A DNA stretch of 64,000 nucleotides from Aliidiomarina indica (GCF_015354615.1 NZ_JACAVQ010000001.1:124001-188000); one strand, 5' to 3'. Positions 17,756-27,092 are shown, counted from the first letter of the stretch. The notes: generated by a model from the letters alone, not told the origin. Numbers and translations are program-made.

Positions 17756-20401
17756 TTAATTTTCTGCACTTTCGCTCGTGTGTAGATCTTCGATGGCTTG
17801 CTCAACTAAATCGAGCAGCGATTCAAGCCCGGTAATTTGATCAGCCACTAATCCTACATCGCGATTAACGATAGCTGTTTCCAATGTTCCCGCTTTCTTT
17901 GTTAAGGCGGTAAGTCCAAGGTTGGCAGCCGCTCCTTTCAGCGAATGGAAATAACGGCGCGCCTCATCGTGCTGTCCCCGACTGATAAATTCAGAAACCT
18001 TAATGGCACTGCCGCGATAGCTACTCACCAACTGTTCTAGCAAACGAACATAAAGGCCCACATTATGATTTAAGCGTTGCAACGCTTGCTCCAAATCCAT
18101 GCCTTTAATTTGTGGATAACGGCGCGAACTAGGCTCGGTTGTTTTTGCCTCTTTTGTTTCTGAGGTCGGTGTAAGTTTAGAATAAGGTCCTGCCAGTGCC
18201 CATTTGCTAATTTGAGAAAGCAGCAGCTGCTCATCAATTGGCTTGGGTATATGCCCTTGCATGCCGGCAGCAAGGGAACGCTCGGCATCGCCGCTCATCG
18301 CGTTCGCGGTCATCGCAAGAATCGGCAACTGTTGATAACTATAAAACTGGCGAATCGTCTCGGACGCACGGTAGCCATCCATCACCGGCATTTGAATATC
18401 CATCAACACCAACGCGTATGATTTTTCTTGAACTTTCTGCACTGCCACTTCGCCGTTTTCGGCAATATCCACTTGAAATCCATGGCCACTGAGCATTTCC
18501 TTGGCGACATGCTGATTGATTTCATTATCTTCCACGACTAAAAGTGGTGCTCCTTGCAGGTTATCCGGAATCAAGCTGGTCTTTGCGCTATCTTTGGCGG
18601 CAACTCGGGCACCAAACAGGGCCGACGTCATAACCCGCGCTAGCGTAGCCGTGGTATAAGGTTTTGTAATAAAGTCATCGGTACCTACCTGTCGCGCTTT
18701 CTCAGCCAGTTCCTCGGCGTAGTATCCGGTGGCCAGAATCATACGAGGTTGGAAGTCTTGGGGAAGTTTTTCTTTTACTTGTTCGACTAATGCAAGTCCA
18801 TCCATGCCGGGCAAGCGCCAGTCAATCAGAGCGAGCTGGAATGGTTTTTCCGTTGCAATTCCTTCCTGCAGTTTGCGTAGTGCCTGTTCGGCACTATGAC
18901 AAGTATGCGCATCCATTTGGTAGGATCGCAGGGTTTCTTTGAGCATTTCACGGGTACTGGTGTTATCGTCTACCGCAAGTACGCGAACGCCCTCTAAACG
19001 CTGCATTAACAGCTGATGATGGGAGCGATCTTGGCTTTCTTGCAGAGGTAATACCAACTCAATAAAAAAGTTAGAGCCTTGACCCGGGCTACTGCTGACC
19101 CCAATATCACCTTGCATTAAGGTGACCAAGCGTTTTGAAATAGTGAGCCCCAGACCGGTGCCACCAAACTTACGGGTAGTGGATGAATCCGCCTGAGTGA
19201 ACGCCTGAAATAGTTGCGCCGATTGCTCCGGGGTCATGCCCATGCCAGTATCTTTTACTTCAATACGCAACCACACCTTTTCATCATTCTGATCCAGCAA
19301 TGTACAAGAAACATTAATTTCGCCATCTTCGGTAAACTTAATAGCGTTGCTTACCAAGTTAATCAAAACCTGCTGTAAGCGCAGCGGGTCGCCGACGAGC
19401 AAGGTAGGAATGTTGGCGGGCAGATTGATAATAAACTCAAGCCCCTTATCGTAGGCTTTGTAGGCGAACATGTCCGCCAAGGTCCCTAAAACTTCATCTA
19501 AATCAAAGGGAATGCGCTCTATGGTGAGCTTGTTCGCTTCAATCTTAGAAAAATCAAGGATGTCGTTAATGACCCCGAGCAGGGCTTGTGATGAGGAGTC
19601 AATGACCTTGATATAGCGTTGTTGTTTGTCGTTTAAATCGGTTTTCATGGCAAGATTTGCCATGCCAACAATCGCGTTGATAGGCGTGCGAATTTCATGG
19701 CTCATGTTGGCTAAGAAATCGCTTTTAGCTAAGTTTGCCGCTTCCGCTTCAGCACGGGCTTTTTCGGCGCTTTCCCGAGCCTGAGACATCTCTTCAGATG
19801 CCCGTTTAATACTAGAGATATCGTAGTAGCTGCCGAGCACGCCGACAATTTGACCTTGTTCGTCATACAGAGGGACACTGGAATGCTCGACCCAGCGTGT
19901 TTGTGCTTCATCATGGCTAAGGTTGAGTTGCATTTCTTGGTTGCATGCTGCGCTGCGTAAGGAAAAAGTTTGTAAGTCACGCGCGCGCAAGCCAGAGTTC
20001 GCATTCAGTTGAGGGATATCTTCATCCCGCAATCCGCGAATATCTTGAATATCAAAATCCCGCAAAAAGCCGGGATTCGCACCAATAAAGCGCATATCTC
20101 GGTCGCGCCAATACACGCGGATGGGTAAATCATTAAAGACATGTTGCAGTAACTGTTCATTCACTTCAGAGAAGCCAAGATCTGACGCTTGCGCGGTTTC
20201 ATTTTCGGGGGAGGGTGAGGCGATGGCCGCCGCGTTTTGGCGACGGAATACGCCATGTGAAAGCGCCAATAAAAGCCCCATAAAAATGGCAATAAAATGC
20301 CAGGGCGCGGGCAACCATAAAAGCAAAACCACTAATACCAACAACAAAACGCCAAAATAGCGATGAATCCACTGATTTAATTGCTGAAATCGTTCGTTCA
20401 A
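17756..20401 (-). CDS. BarA-like tripartite hybrid sensor histidine kinase (PAS-HisKA-HATPase-REC-REC-HPt)
   Basis: Membrane-bound phosphorelay kinase of 881 residues. Order: two N-terminal hydrophobic helices (about 16-50), PAS domain (about 80-200), HisKA with phospho-His235 in SHEIRTP, HATPase with VSNAIKFT N-box and GTGLGL G-box, a first receiver with Asp527 (ALIDWRLPG), a second receiver with Asp668 (VLMDIQMP), and an HPt domain with His819 (YFHSLKGAA). The N-terminus is short, without a periplasmic sensor loop, so sensing likely goes through the PAS domain or the membrane. Two receivers differ from the single one of E. coli BarA. No cognate regulator with an output domain is adjacent. 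Candidates are a UvrY/GacA-like regulator elsewhere, or other relay targets. Confidence 0.9.
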   Translation of the reverse strand: MNERFQQLNQWIHRYFGVLLLVLVVLLLWLPAPWHFIAIFMGLLLALSHGVFRRQNAAAIASPSPENETAQASDLGFSEVNEQLLQHVFNDLPIRVYWRDRDMRFIGANPGFLRDFDIQDIRGLRDEDIPQLNANSGLRARDLQTFSLRSAACNQEMQLNLSHDEAQTRWVEHSSVPLYDEQGQIVGVLGSYYDISSIKRASEEMSQARESAEKARAEAEAANLAKSDFLANMSHEIRTPINAIVGMANLAMKTDLNDKQQRYIKVIDSSSQALLGVINDILDFSKIEANKLTIERIPFDLDEVLGTLADMFAYKAYDKGLEFIINLPANIPTLLVGDPLRLQQVLINLVSNAIKFTEDGEINVSCTLLDQNDEKVWLRIEVKDTGMGMTPEQSAQLFQAFTQADSSTTRKFGGTGLGLTISKRLVTLMQGDIGVSSSPGQGSNFFIELVLPLQESQDRSHHQLLMQRLEGVRVLAVDDNTSTREMLKETLRSYQMDAHTCHSAEQALRKLQEGIATEKPFQLALIDWRLPGMDGLALVEQVKEKLPQDFQPRMILATGYYAEELAEKARQVGTDDFITKPYTTATLARVMTSALFGARVAAKDSAKTSLIPDNLQGAPLLVVEDNEINQHVAKEMLSGHGFQVDIAENGEVAVQKVQEKSYALVLMDIQMPVMDGYRASETIRQFYSYQQLPILAMTANAMSGDAERSLAAGMQGHIPKPIDEQLLLSQISKWALAGPYSKLTPTSETKEAKTTEPSSRRYPQIKGMDLEQALQRLNHNVGLYVRLLEQLVSSYRGSAIKVSEFISRGQHDEARRYFHSLKGAAANLGLTALTKKAGTLETAIVNRDVGLVADQITGLESLLDLVEQAIEDLHTSESAEN

Positions 20402-20481
20402 AGTGCTTCCCTTACGCTGCTTTTTTCAATTGAATGTGGCACACTAGCCACATCATAACAGACAATTATCGGGATGTAGCC

Positions 20482-22095
20482 TTGTCAATTCTGCTATCCG
20501 CATCTTTAGACCAGCTTCAAAGCGCTGAAGGGCAACTTGCTTTGCGCACCATGAATCGCGGGATTGAACGCGAATGCTTGCGCATTACACCGGAAGGTCG
20601 ACTCGCCACGACGCCACATCCGGAATCACTCGGCTCTAAGCTTACGCACCCACTCATCACCACCGATTACGCGGAAGCATTGTTAGAGTTTATTACGCCT
20701 GTAGAAACTGATATCGATACCACCTTGATGCAATTGCGCGATATTCACCGCGCGACCTATCAGGCACTTGGTGATGAGCTTCTTTGGCCATTAAGCATGC
20801 CTTGCTACCTCAATGAAGTGACAGACATAGAGTTGGCAAACTATGGTACGTCCCATATTGGTCGCATGAAAACCACTTATCGACAGGGGTTAACCCATCG
20901 CTATGGAGCGGTGATGCAAACCATTTCTGGTGTGCATTTTAATTGGTCGATAAGCGACGAGTTATGGCGTATTCTGGCCGCGCGCAACGGCAGCGAAGAT
21001 ACCGCTGAATTTCGCTCTCAGGGTTATTTTGGCTTGTTGCGTAACTTTAAGCGATGGGCTTGGGTTATCCCCTATTTCTTCGGCGCTTCGCCGGTATTGT
21101 GCAAATCATTTTTAAAGCACAGTAGTGCAGATCTCGACTTCCGCGAGCTCGGTGGTGGCATGGTTTATGTTCCCTACGCTACCTCATTACGCATGAGTGA
21201 TTTGGGATACACCAATAAAGAGCAGGCTGCGCTTAAGATTACTTACAATTCGCTTGAAGCATATATCGATGGCTTACGGAACGCGGTATTTACGCGTTCA
21301 GAGCAGTTTGCGGGCATTGGTATTCGCGACGGCGATCAATGGCGTCAGTTGAACGACAATATTCTCCAAATCGAAAATGAATTCTATTCGCCCATTCGCC
21401 CCAAACGTGTCGCGCAATCGGGTGAAACGCCCACGCAAGCACTTGAGCGCGGCGGGGTACAATATATTGAGGTTCGGGCGGTCGATGTGAATCCATACAC
21501 CGCCGTTGGAATTACCGCAGAGCAAATGCGGTTTCTCGATTTATTTTTACTTTATTGTTTATTAACCGATAGCCCACCCTTAGGCTTTGAAGCCCAACGC
21601 GTGACCGAGCAAAACTTGAACCGTGTCGTGCTTCGCGGTCGCGAGCCAGGACTCACACTCGTTGATGAATCCGGTGAGCACAGCGTGCAAAGTCGTTTGC
21701 AGTTCCTGTTTGGCGAACTCAAAGATATTGCAAGTATGCTTGACGGTAAGGCCCAAAACGAGAGTAATAGTGCCGATAGTGAGGCCTACCAAAGGGTGTT
21801 AGATGGTTTCGCGCGGGCCATAACGGATCCTGAACAAACCTTATCAGGACGTATTTTGCACGATTATCACAATGCCGTTGCTAATTTTCAGCAGCTAGGC
21901 TTAGGCTTTGCAAACAGATATAAGCAGGATTTGCTCGAATCATCATTTGAGTATTACACGGCCGAACAATTTAAAACTTGGGCCGAGCAGTCGCAAGTTG
22001 AACAAGCTGAAATTGAAGCCGCTGATAAAGGTAGCTACGAAGATTATTTGGCGGATTATTTTCGCCGTGCGCTAATTAAAAAAAACGCGCCATAA
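20482..22095 (+). CDS. gshA: Glutamate-cysteine ligase
   Basis: ATP-dependent first step of glutathione synthesis, joining L-Glu and L-Cys. It belongs to the gammaproteobacterial type 1 family: NRGIERECLRITPEGRLATT, ITTDYAEALLEFITP, MPCYLNEVTDIELANYGTS (split signature), QTISGVHFNWS and NEFYSPIRPKR are all visible. The start is uncertain. A TTG at 20482 after GGGATG fits the family N-terminus and gives 537 residues (E. coli 518). An in-frame ATG at 20434 would add 16 unrelated residues and lies over a promoter-like TTGAAT-17-TCATAA. It is divergent from the hybrid kinase. Confidence 0.95.
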   Translation: MSILLSASLDQLQSAEGQLALRTMNRGIERECLRITPEGRLATTPHPESLGSKLTHPLITTDYAEALLEFITPVETDIDTTLMQLRDIHRATYQALGDELLWPLSMPCYLNEVTDIELANYGTSHIGRMKTTYRQGLTHRYGAVMQTISGVHFNWSISDELWRILAARNGSEDTAEFRSQGYFGLLRNFKRWAWVIPYFFGASPVLCKSFLKHSSADLDFRELGGGMVYVPYATSLRMSDLGYTNKEQAALKITYNSLEAYIDGLRNAVFTRSEQFAGIGIRDGDQWRQLNDNILQIENEFYSPIRPKRVAQSGETPTQALERGGVQYIEVRAVDVNPYTAVGITAEQMRFLDLFLLYCLLTDSPPLGFEAQRVTEQNLNRVVLRGREPGLTLVDESGEHSVQSRLQFLFGELKDIASMLDGKAQNESNSADSEAYQRVLDGFARAITDPEQTLSGRILHDYHNAVANFQQLGLGFANRYKQDLLESSFEYYTAEQFKTWAEQSQVEQAEIEAADKGSYEDYLADYFRRALIKKNAP

Positions 22096-22103
22096 AGGCG
22101 CGT
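22078..22103 (-). terminator. Minus-strand Rho-independent terminator at the gshA 3' end
   Basis: Arms ACGCGCC (22085-22091) and GGCGCGT (22097-22103) with a 5-nt loop. Read on the minus strand the hairpin is followed by eight T residues. On the plus strand there is no T-tract. The gshA stop codon lies in the loop. It would stop leftward transcripts coming antisense through the downstream lipoprotein gene. Confidence 0.6.
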
Positions 22104-22133
22104 AAAGTGATTCTTACCAGGGGATAACATGAG

Positions 22134-22811
22134 ATGAACCTTGCATGTACTCAATCAGAGCCTGCAATAAATAAAAAGTTTCATTCATCGCGAAAAAAAG
22201 TTTTTCTGCGTATGGGAGTGCTGGTTCTCGCTGCCATGTTAAGCGCAGGATGTGCGACCTCGCCCCCACGCGAACCTGAGAATATTTGCGAGATTTTTGA
22301 AGAGCACCGGTCTTGGTGGCGTGCTGCAAAATCCATGAATAAAGAATGGAATGTACCTATTCATGTTCCCATGGCCATTATGTACCAAGAGAGCTCATTC
22401 CGAGCGCGGGCACAACCGCCTCGTCGCTACGTACTTGGGTTTATCCCCTGGGGACGAATGAGCGATGCCTATGGTTACGCGCAAGCAAAGACCATGACAT
22501 GGGACGACTATATTAAAGAAACAGGAAATCGTCGTGCGCGCCGCGACAAGTTTGCTGATGCGATTGATTTTATTGGGTGGTATATCGATAAAACCCACCG
22601 TGTAAATGGTGTCTCTAAACACGATGCCTACGCACAATATCTCAACTACCACGAAGGTTGGGGCGGTTATCAACGGCAAACCCACAATCAAAAGGGTTGG
22701 CTGCTCGAAGTTGCTCGCCGGGTAGATGCGCGCTCTAATCGCTATGCGCATCAGTTGAATGAGTGTAGGGATAGGCTAGACCGAGGATGGCTCCGCCGGC
22801 TTTTGTTCTAG
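22134..22811 (+). CDS. SLT-domain lipoprotein, probable lytic murein transglycosylase-like protein
   Basis: Predicted outer-membrane-attached lytic transglycosylase-like protein acting on peptidoglycan. The lipobox LSAGC lies about 38 residues from the ATG at 22134, preceded by a basic hydrophobic stretch (KKVFLRMGVLVLAAM), so the true start may be the ATG at 22212, giving a standard signal peptide. The catalytic-type motif is MAIMYQESSFRARAQPP (Glu of ESSF), followed by AYGYAQAKTMTWDDY and YLNYHEGWGGY, which resemble the EmtA/SLT fold. Its TAG stop at 22809-22811 is formed by the first bases of the palindromic repeat element that follows. It probably does not share a transcript with gshA beyond weak readthrough. 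Confidence 0.8.
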   Translation: MNLACTQSEPAINKKFHSSRKKVFLRMGVLVLAAMLSAGCATSPPREPENICEIFEEHRSWWRAAKSMNKEWNVPIHVPMAIMYQESSFRARAQPPRRYVLGFIPWGRMSDAYGYAQAKTMTWDDYIKETGNRRARRDKFADAIDFIGWYIDKTHRVNGVSKHDAYAQYLNYHEGWGGYQRQTHNQKGWLLEVARRVDARSNRYAHQLNECRDRLDRGWLRRLLF

Positions 22812-22946
22812 CTTGTCAGAAAGCCTCTATGGCTGCGTTATAATTGAAGCTCAATCGGTCACATACCATCAAGGTATGCTCCCTCAATCGCTCCAATTAT
22901 GCCTTGCCCTAGAGGTTTCTGCCCGCGCTTCTAGTTTGGTGGGGTT
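22808..22946 (+). repeat. Long palindromic intergenic repeat, copy A1
   Basis: 139-bp unit beginning CTAGCTTGTCAG. It folds into a nearly full-length imperfect hairpin: CAGAAAGCCTCTATGGC pairs with GCCCTAGAGGTTTCTG, ATAATTGAAGC pairs with GCTCCAATTAT, and ATACC-ATCAA-GGTAT forms the apex. It differs from copy A2 at only two positions, which are the two partners of one apex base pair. Confidence 0.9.
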
Positions 22947-23085
22947 CTAGCTTGTCAGAAAGCCTCTATGGCTGCGTTATAATTGAAGCTCAATCGGTCA
23001 CGTACCATCAAGGTACGCTCCCTCAATCGCTCCAATTATGCCTTGCCCTAGAGGTTTCTGCCCGCGCTTCTAGTTTGGTGGGGTT
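22947..23085 (+). repeat. Long palindromic intergenic repeat, copy A2
   Basis: 139 bp, identical to A1 except GTACC...GGTAC in place of ATACC...GGTAT at the apex, a compensatory A-T to G-C change. Directly abuts A1 and A3, head to tail. Confidence 0.9.
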
Positions 23086-23223
23086 CTAGCTTGTCCGGCA
23101 TCACCACTAGCTGCGTTATAAACCGTCCTCAATCGGTCACGTACCATCAAGGTACGCTCCCTCAATCGGCCGGTTTATGCCTTGCTATTGGCGCGCCGGC
23201 CTGCGCTTCGAGTGCGGTGGGGG
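23086..23223 (+). repeat. Long palindromic intergenic repeat, divergent copy A3
   Basis: 138-bp unit with the same CTAGCTTGTC start and the same apex region (TCGGTCACGTACC-ATCAA-GGTACGCTCC). Both arms are replaced together: CCGGCATCACCACTAGC with GCTATTGGCGCGCCGG, and ATAAACCG with CCGGTTTAT. Pairing is kept although the sequence differs from A1 and A2. Confidence 0.88.
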
Positions 23224-23264
23224 GCTTGTCCGGCATCGAGTAGCCAACGCGATGCGTTGGCTAC
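23224..23264 (+). repeat. Truncated repeat A4 with REP-like palindrome
   Basis: A fragment of the element's start (GCTTGTCCGGCATCG) leads into a perfect 11-bp-arm palindrome, GTAGCCAACGC-GAT-GCGTTGGCTAC (23240-23264). The corB stop codon (minus strand) lies inside the right arm. The same palindrome caps the second cluster at 30664-30688 and recurs at 40.7 kb. Confidence 0.8.
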
Positions 23265-24544
23265 TTCTTGCGTTTGCGTTTGGGCTTGGGCTGGATGCGT
23301 ACTTTCTCAACGCGATTATCGGTCACTTCAAGAATCTCTATGCCGTAACCATTTATTTTTACGCACATTGGATTTTCCGGAATATCACCGAATTCTTCGA
23401 TAATAAGGCCGTTCAAGGTTTTTGGTCCATCAATCGGCAGGTTAATCTTTAACTCTTTATTAAGGTCACGTAAGTTGACGGTTCCTTCTACAAGGAAGTT
23501 GCCATCAGCCAAACGGGTCACATGTTCGTGAGGTTGCCCACCAATGGTCGTGGTGAAATCACCGACAATTTCTTCGAGAAGATCTTCAAGGGTTACTAAG
23601 CCTTGAATATCACCATATTCGTCTACCACTAATCCGATACGTTCTCTATTGTGTTGAAACTTTATTAGCTGCACGCTCAGTGCGGTGCCTTCGGGGATAA
23701 AGTAAATATCACGCGCCGCCCTAACTAGAGAAGCCTTGTCGGGCTCGGCATGGTGGCGTGTAAGTAGTCGCAGCATGTCGCGGGCGTGAAGAAAACCGAT
23801 AGCATCGTCAATTTCTGCTCGATACAGCAGCACTAGGGTGTGCTGCATATTGCTTAATTGCTTGATAATGAGTGGAAGGTCGTCATTAATGTCGATCGCA
23901 GCAATTTCATTGCGCGGAATCATGATGTCATCCACCGTGACCTTCTCAAGATCGAGAATACTGATCAACATTTCTTGGTGGCGTGATGGAATTAACGATC
24001 CTGCTTCATGAACAACGGTGCGCAGCTCCTCTGCGGTAAGGGTATCTTTTTTTGCCGCATTCGGATTAATACCCATTAATCGCATAATGTTGTTGGTGAT
24101 AAAGTTTACTGCCGCCACTAGCGGGTAGAAAATCTTCATCAGCGGGTTTAGCACAAACGAGCTTGGAAATGCCACGCGTTCTGGATGTAGGGCCGCAATT
24201 GTTTTAGGGGTCACTTCGGCGAAGATCAAAATAACCAAGGTAAGAACTAAGGTGGCTATGGCGATACCGTAATCACCATACAAACGGAGTCCGATGATGG
24301 TAGCAATGGCCGATGCCGCGATGTTGACCAGATTATTGCCGATAAGGATAAGACCAATCAGGCGATCTGGGCGCTCTAACATCTGCACAACGCGCTTCGC
24401 TGATTTATTACCGCTTTGGGCAAGATGGCGAAGCTTGTACCGGTTCACCGACATCATGCCAGTTTCAGAACCGGAGAAATAACCTGAAATTAGAATCAGG
24501 ATGAAAAGTACGAAAAATAACGTACTCGTCGCTATGTCGTCCAA
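23261..24544 (-). CDS. corB: CorB/YfjD family CNNM-CBS membrane protein (HlyC/CorC family transporter)
   Basis: Inner-membrane protein of the CNNM/CorC family, linked to Mg2+ (and Co2+) homeostasis. The N-terminal CNNM domain with four hydrophobic segments covers about 1-180 (FFVLFILILISGYFSGSETGMMSVNR carries the family SGSE motif, quoted in part: SGSETGMMS). A CBS pair follows (about 195-320, DIMIPRNEIAAIDI and LVVDEYGDIQGLVTLEDLLEE) and then a CorC_HlyC domain to about 415 with a basic KPKRKRKK tail. The 427-residue length matches E. coli YfjD. It lies downstream of ypjD and divergent from ffh, as in E. coli. Its TAG stop is within a repeat palindrome. Confidence 0.92.
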   Translation of the reverse strand: MDDIATSTLFFVLFILILISGYFSGSETGMMSVNRYKLRHLAQSGNKSAKRVVQMLERPDRLIGLILIGNNLVNIAASAIATIIGLRLYGDYGIAIATLVLTLVILIFAEVTPKTIAALHPERVAFPSSFVLNPLMKIFYPLVAAVNFITNNIMRLMGINPNAAKKDTLTAEELRTVVHEAGSLIPSRHQEMLISILDLEKVTVDDIMIPRNEIAAIDINDDLPLIIKQLSNMQHTLVLLYRAEIDDAIGFLHARDMLRLLTRHHAEPDKASLVRAARDIYFIPEGTALSVQLIKFQHNRERIGLVVDEYGDIQGLVTLEDLLEEIVGDFTTTIGGQPHEHVTRLADGNFLVEGTVNLRDLNKELKINLPIDGPKTLNGLIIEEFGDIPENPMCVKINGYGIEILEVTDNRVEKVRIQPKPKRKRKK

Positions 24545-24660
24545 GAGATTACCCTATGTTGTGGCCTCAGACTCCTAATGTAGGGGCACGCCCTGCGAAG
24601 TCAAGAATAAATTAAGTCAGCCGAGCGTAATGTCGCTCGGCTGCGCCAAGAAATATATGA

Positions 24661-25455
24661 TTAAGTGAGAAGAATGTCGCGTACAAAACGGCTGCCAAAA
24701 TAGCCGAGAATTAGCAATGCACTGGCGCCTAACGTGTAGTACACCGCTAATCGGCCGCGCAGGCCGCGCCAATAATGCACGATAACAATGGAGCCAAAGC
24801 TGAGCCAGGCTAATAGCGATAAAATTGTTTTATGCAATTGCCCTGTCGCAAACCAATTATCGAGATAGATAAATCCAACGGCTATGGCGAGGGTTAGTAA
24901 AATTGTGCCTGCGGTTAGCAGGTGAAAGAAATAGCGTTCGATCGACATCAACGGTGGTAGCCGCTCGGAAAGTGCTTTGGCACTGCGCGCCTTTAACAAC
25001 CGATTCACATAAAGTAACTGCACACCGTAGAAGGCTGCTAAGGTAAGCAATGCTGAAGCCAGCAGCGCTAAGCTAATGTGTAACGCAAAGATTGGGGTCA
25101 TGTCCACAGGTCGACCGACATCAGCCGGAACCAGTGCCATAGCCACAAGGCTTACCGCGGCTAAGGAAAATATGGCAGGGCGGAGTAATAGACTGGCCGG
25201 GTGATCGCCCCTCAATGTGTTTAACAAGCTGAGTAGCCAAGTAATCATGGCCAGCGTTGTAAACAGATTTATGTATACCAAGCCGTTTTCAGTAAACTGG
25301 AGCGCGAGAACCGCAAAGTGAGTGATAAGCGCAATCACACTTAGCCCTAGGGAGCGACGGAGCATTCGATTCGGACCGGCCATACGCTGGCTGAGAATCA
25401 CCGCGCCGGAAATGTAGGCGACAATACTAATCACGGTAAGAGTGCTAAAAACCAC
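24661..25455 (-). CDS. ypjD: YpjD, CcsA-like inner membrane protein
   Basis: Polytopic membrane protein of the cytochrome c assembly (CcsA/ResC-like) family, 264 residues with eight predicted hydrophobic segments. The E. coli homogue YpjD has been linked to Mg2+/Co2+ transport rather than proven in cytochrome maturation, and its neighbour corB supports that view. Residues fitting the family include the segment RYFFHLLTAGTILLTLA and HKTILSLLAWLSF, with conserved His. It is divergent from ffh across 154 bp and 116 bp upstream of corB. Confidence 0.88.
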   Translation of the reverse strand: MVFSTLTVISIVAYISGAVILSQRMAGPNRMLRRSLGLSVIALITHFAVLALQFTENGLVYINLFTTLAMITWLLSLLNTLRGDHPASLLLRPAIFSLAAVSLVAMALVPADVGRPVDMTPIFALHISLALLASALLTLAAFYGVQLLYVNRLLKARSAKALSERLPPLMSIERYFFHLLTAGTILLTLAIAVGFIYLDNWFATGQLHKTILSLLAWLSFGSIVIVHYWRGLRGRLAVYYTLGASALLILGYFGSRFVRDILLT

Positions 25456-25574
25456 GGGTCCTGATTCCTTCTGTCACATGTGATAAATGCTCAGTGGCCT
25501 TGAAATATATGCAGGTCACCCTTATTGCTGTTCTATCATAGGCGTCTGCATCGCCAAACCCAACCTTATTCCGT

Positions 25575-25580
25575 TATAAT
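25575..25580 (+). promoter_or_regulatory. Candidate -10 box for ffh
   Basis: Perfect TATAAT 29 bp upstream of the ffh ATG, with a poor -35. AGGAAG at 25599-25604 is the ribosome-binding site. Confidence 0.4.
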
Positions 25581-25609
25581 ACCTGAAACTCTGCTGACAG
25601 GAAGATCGC

Positions 25610-26974
25610 ATGTTTGAAAACCTGAGCGAACGATTAACGCAATCACTAAAAAATATTAGTGGGCGAGGTCGACTCACCGAAGACAATATCAAAGATACCC
25701 TCCGAGAAGTGCGCATGGCATTGCTCGAAGCTGATGTTGCATTACCGGTCGTCAAAGATTTTATAGCGAAAGTAAAAGAACGGGCACTCGGTGCCGAGGT
25801 GAATAAAAACCTAAATCCGGGACAGGTGTTTGTAAAAATCGTACGCACGGAACTTGAGCTGGCGATGGGTGAGGGCAATGCTCCACTGGATCTAGCTACA
25901 CAGCCGCCGGCGGTGATGATGATGGCCGGTTTGCAAGGGGCGGGTAAAACCACCTCCGTGGGTAAATTGGCACGTTTCTTAAAAGAAAAACAAAAGAAAA
26001 AAGTATTGGTCGTGAGTGCGGATGTGTATCGTCCCGCCGCCATTGCACAGCTCGAGCGACTTGCTGCCGATGTGGATGTGGAATTCTTTCCGTCAACGGT
26101 TGAGCAGAAACCTGTTGATATTGCCAACGCGGCTATCGCATACGCGAAGAAGAAGTTTATCGATGTCGTGCTCGTGGATACCGCGGGTCGATTAGCGGTG
26201 GATGAAGCCATGATGGATGAAATCAAAGCATTGCATGCGGCGATTAATCCTATTGAAACTTTGTTTGTCGTTGACGCCATGACCGGTCAGGATGCGGCAA
26301 ATACCGCAAAGGCCTTTGGTGAAGCGCTGCCGTTAACCGGTGTTATTCTGACCAAGGTTGATGGTGACTCCCGTGGTGGTGCGGCATTATCGATTCGTCA
26401 TATTACCGGCAAGCCGATTAAGTTTTTGGGGGTTGGCGAGAAGAACGATGCACTTGAGCCTTTTCATCCGGATCGGATTGCATCGCGCATCCTCGGGATG
26501 GGCGATGTCCTGTCGCTGATTGAGGAAGTTGAAGCTAAGGTTGATCGCGACAAAGCAGAGAAAGTTGCGAAAAAAGTGATGAAAAGCGGGAAGTTTAGCC
26601 TTGAAGATTTCCGCGACCAACTGCAACAAATGCGCAGTATGGGTGGTATGATGGGGTTGATGGATAAACTTCCAGGCATGGGCCAGATGGCAGGAAAAAT
26701 GCAAGGTCAGATGGATGACAAAACGACAATTCGTATGGAAGCGATTATTAATTCTATGACCCCAAAAGAGCGCGAATACCCAGATATTATTAAAGGCTCG
26801 CGTAAGCGTCGGATCGCCACTGGATCAGGCGTCCAAGTACAAGACGTGAACAAATTGCTTAAGCAATTTACCCAAATGCAGAAGATGATGAAAAAAATGA
26901 AAGGCGGCGGATTGGCGAAAATGATGCGTCAAATGGGCGGCAAGATGCCTCCAGGAATGTTTCCTGGACGCTGA
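25610..26974 (+). CDS. ffh: Signal recognition particle protein Ffh
   Basis: SRP54-type GTPase that binds 4.5S RNA and signal sequences of nascent inner-membrane proteins and docks to FtsY. The N domain (1 to about 90) is followed by the G domain with G1 GLQGAGKTT near 107-115, DTAGRL and TKVDGDSRGG, then a methionine-rich M domain (MRSMGGMMGLMDKLPGMGQM and SGVQVQDVNKLLKQF RNA-binding region). 454 residues is typical. Divergent from ypjD, with the trmD operon downstream, the E. coli arrangement. Confidence 0.98.
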   Translation: MFENLSERLTQSLKNISGRGRLTEDNIKDTLREVRMALLEADVALPVVKDFIAKVKERALGAEVNKNLNPGQVFVKIVRTELELAMGEGNAPLDLATQPPAVMMMAGLQGAGKTTSVGKLARFLKEKQKKKVLVVSADVYRPAAIAQLERLAADVDVEFFPSTVEQKPVDIANAAIAYAKKKFIDVVLVDTAGRLAVDEAMMDEIKALHAAINPIETLFVVDAMTGQDAANTAKAFGEALPLTGVILTKVDGDSRGGAALSIRHITGKPIKFLGVGEKNDALEPFHPDRIASRILGMGDVLSLIEEVEAKVDRDKAEKVAKKVMKSGKFSLEDFRDQLQQMRSMGGMMGLMDKLPGMGQMAGKMQGQMDDKTTIRMEAIINSMTPKEREYPDIIKGSRKRRIATGSGVQVQDVNKLLKQFTQMQKMMKKMKGGGLAKMMRQMGGKMPPGMFPGR

Positions 26975-26989
26975 AACGCGCATTCTTTC

Positions 26990-27017
26990 TTGCATTTGCG
27001 GGGGAAATCCGTAGAAT
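26990..27017 (+). promoter_or_regulatory. Candidate promoter of the rpsP-rimM-trmD-rplS operon
   Basis: TTGCAT, 16-bp spacer, TAGAAT, then a 6-bp hairpin (CCTGAT-CTAGT-ATCAGG, 27028-27044) in the leader. Located between ffh and rpsP. Confidence 0.5.
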
Positions 27018-27092
27018 AATGCGGCCTCCTGATCTAGTATCAGGTAGGTTTCTTTAACCTTTGAAAACATTGAAAAAGTATAGAGGACGGTA

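Noticed and set aside
22808-23264. CRISPR array
   Set aside because: Repeats are 136-139 bp, directly adjacent without spacers, and palindromic throughout; no cas genes.
25522-26280. 252-codon Ser/Thr-rich frame antisense to ffh
   Set aside because: Shadow of the ffh GTPase domain, low-complexity composition, no start signal.
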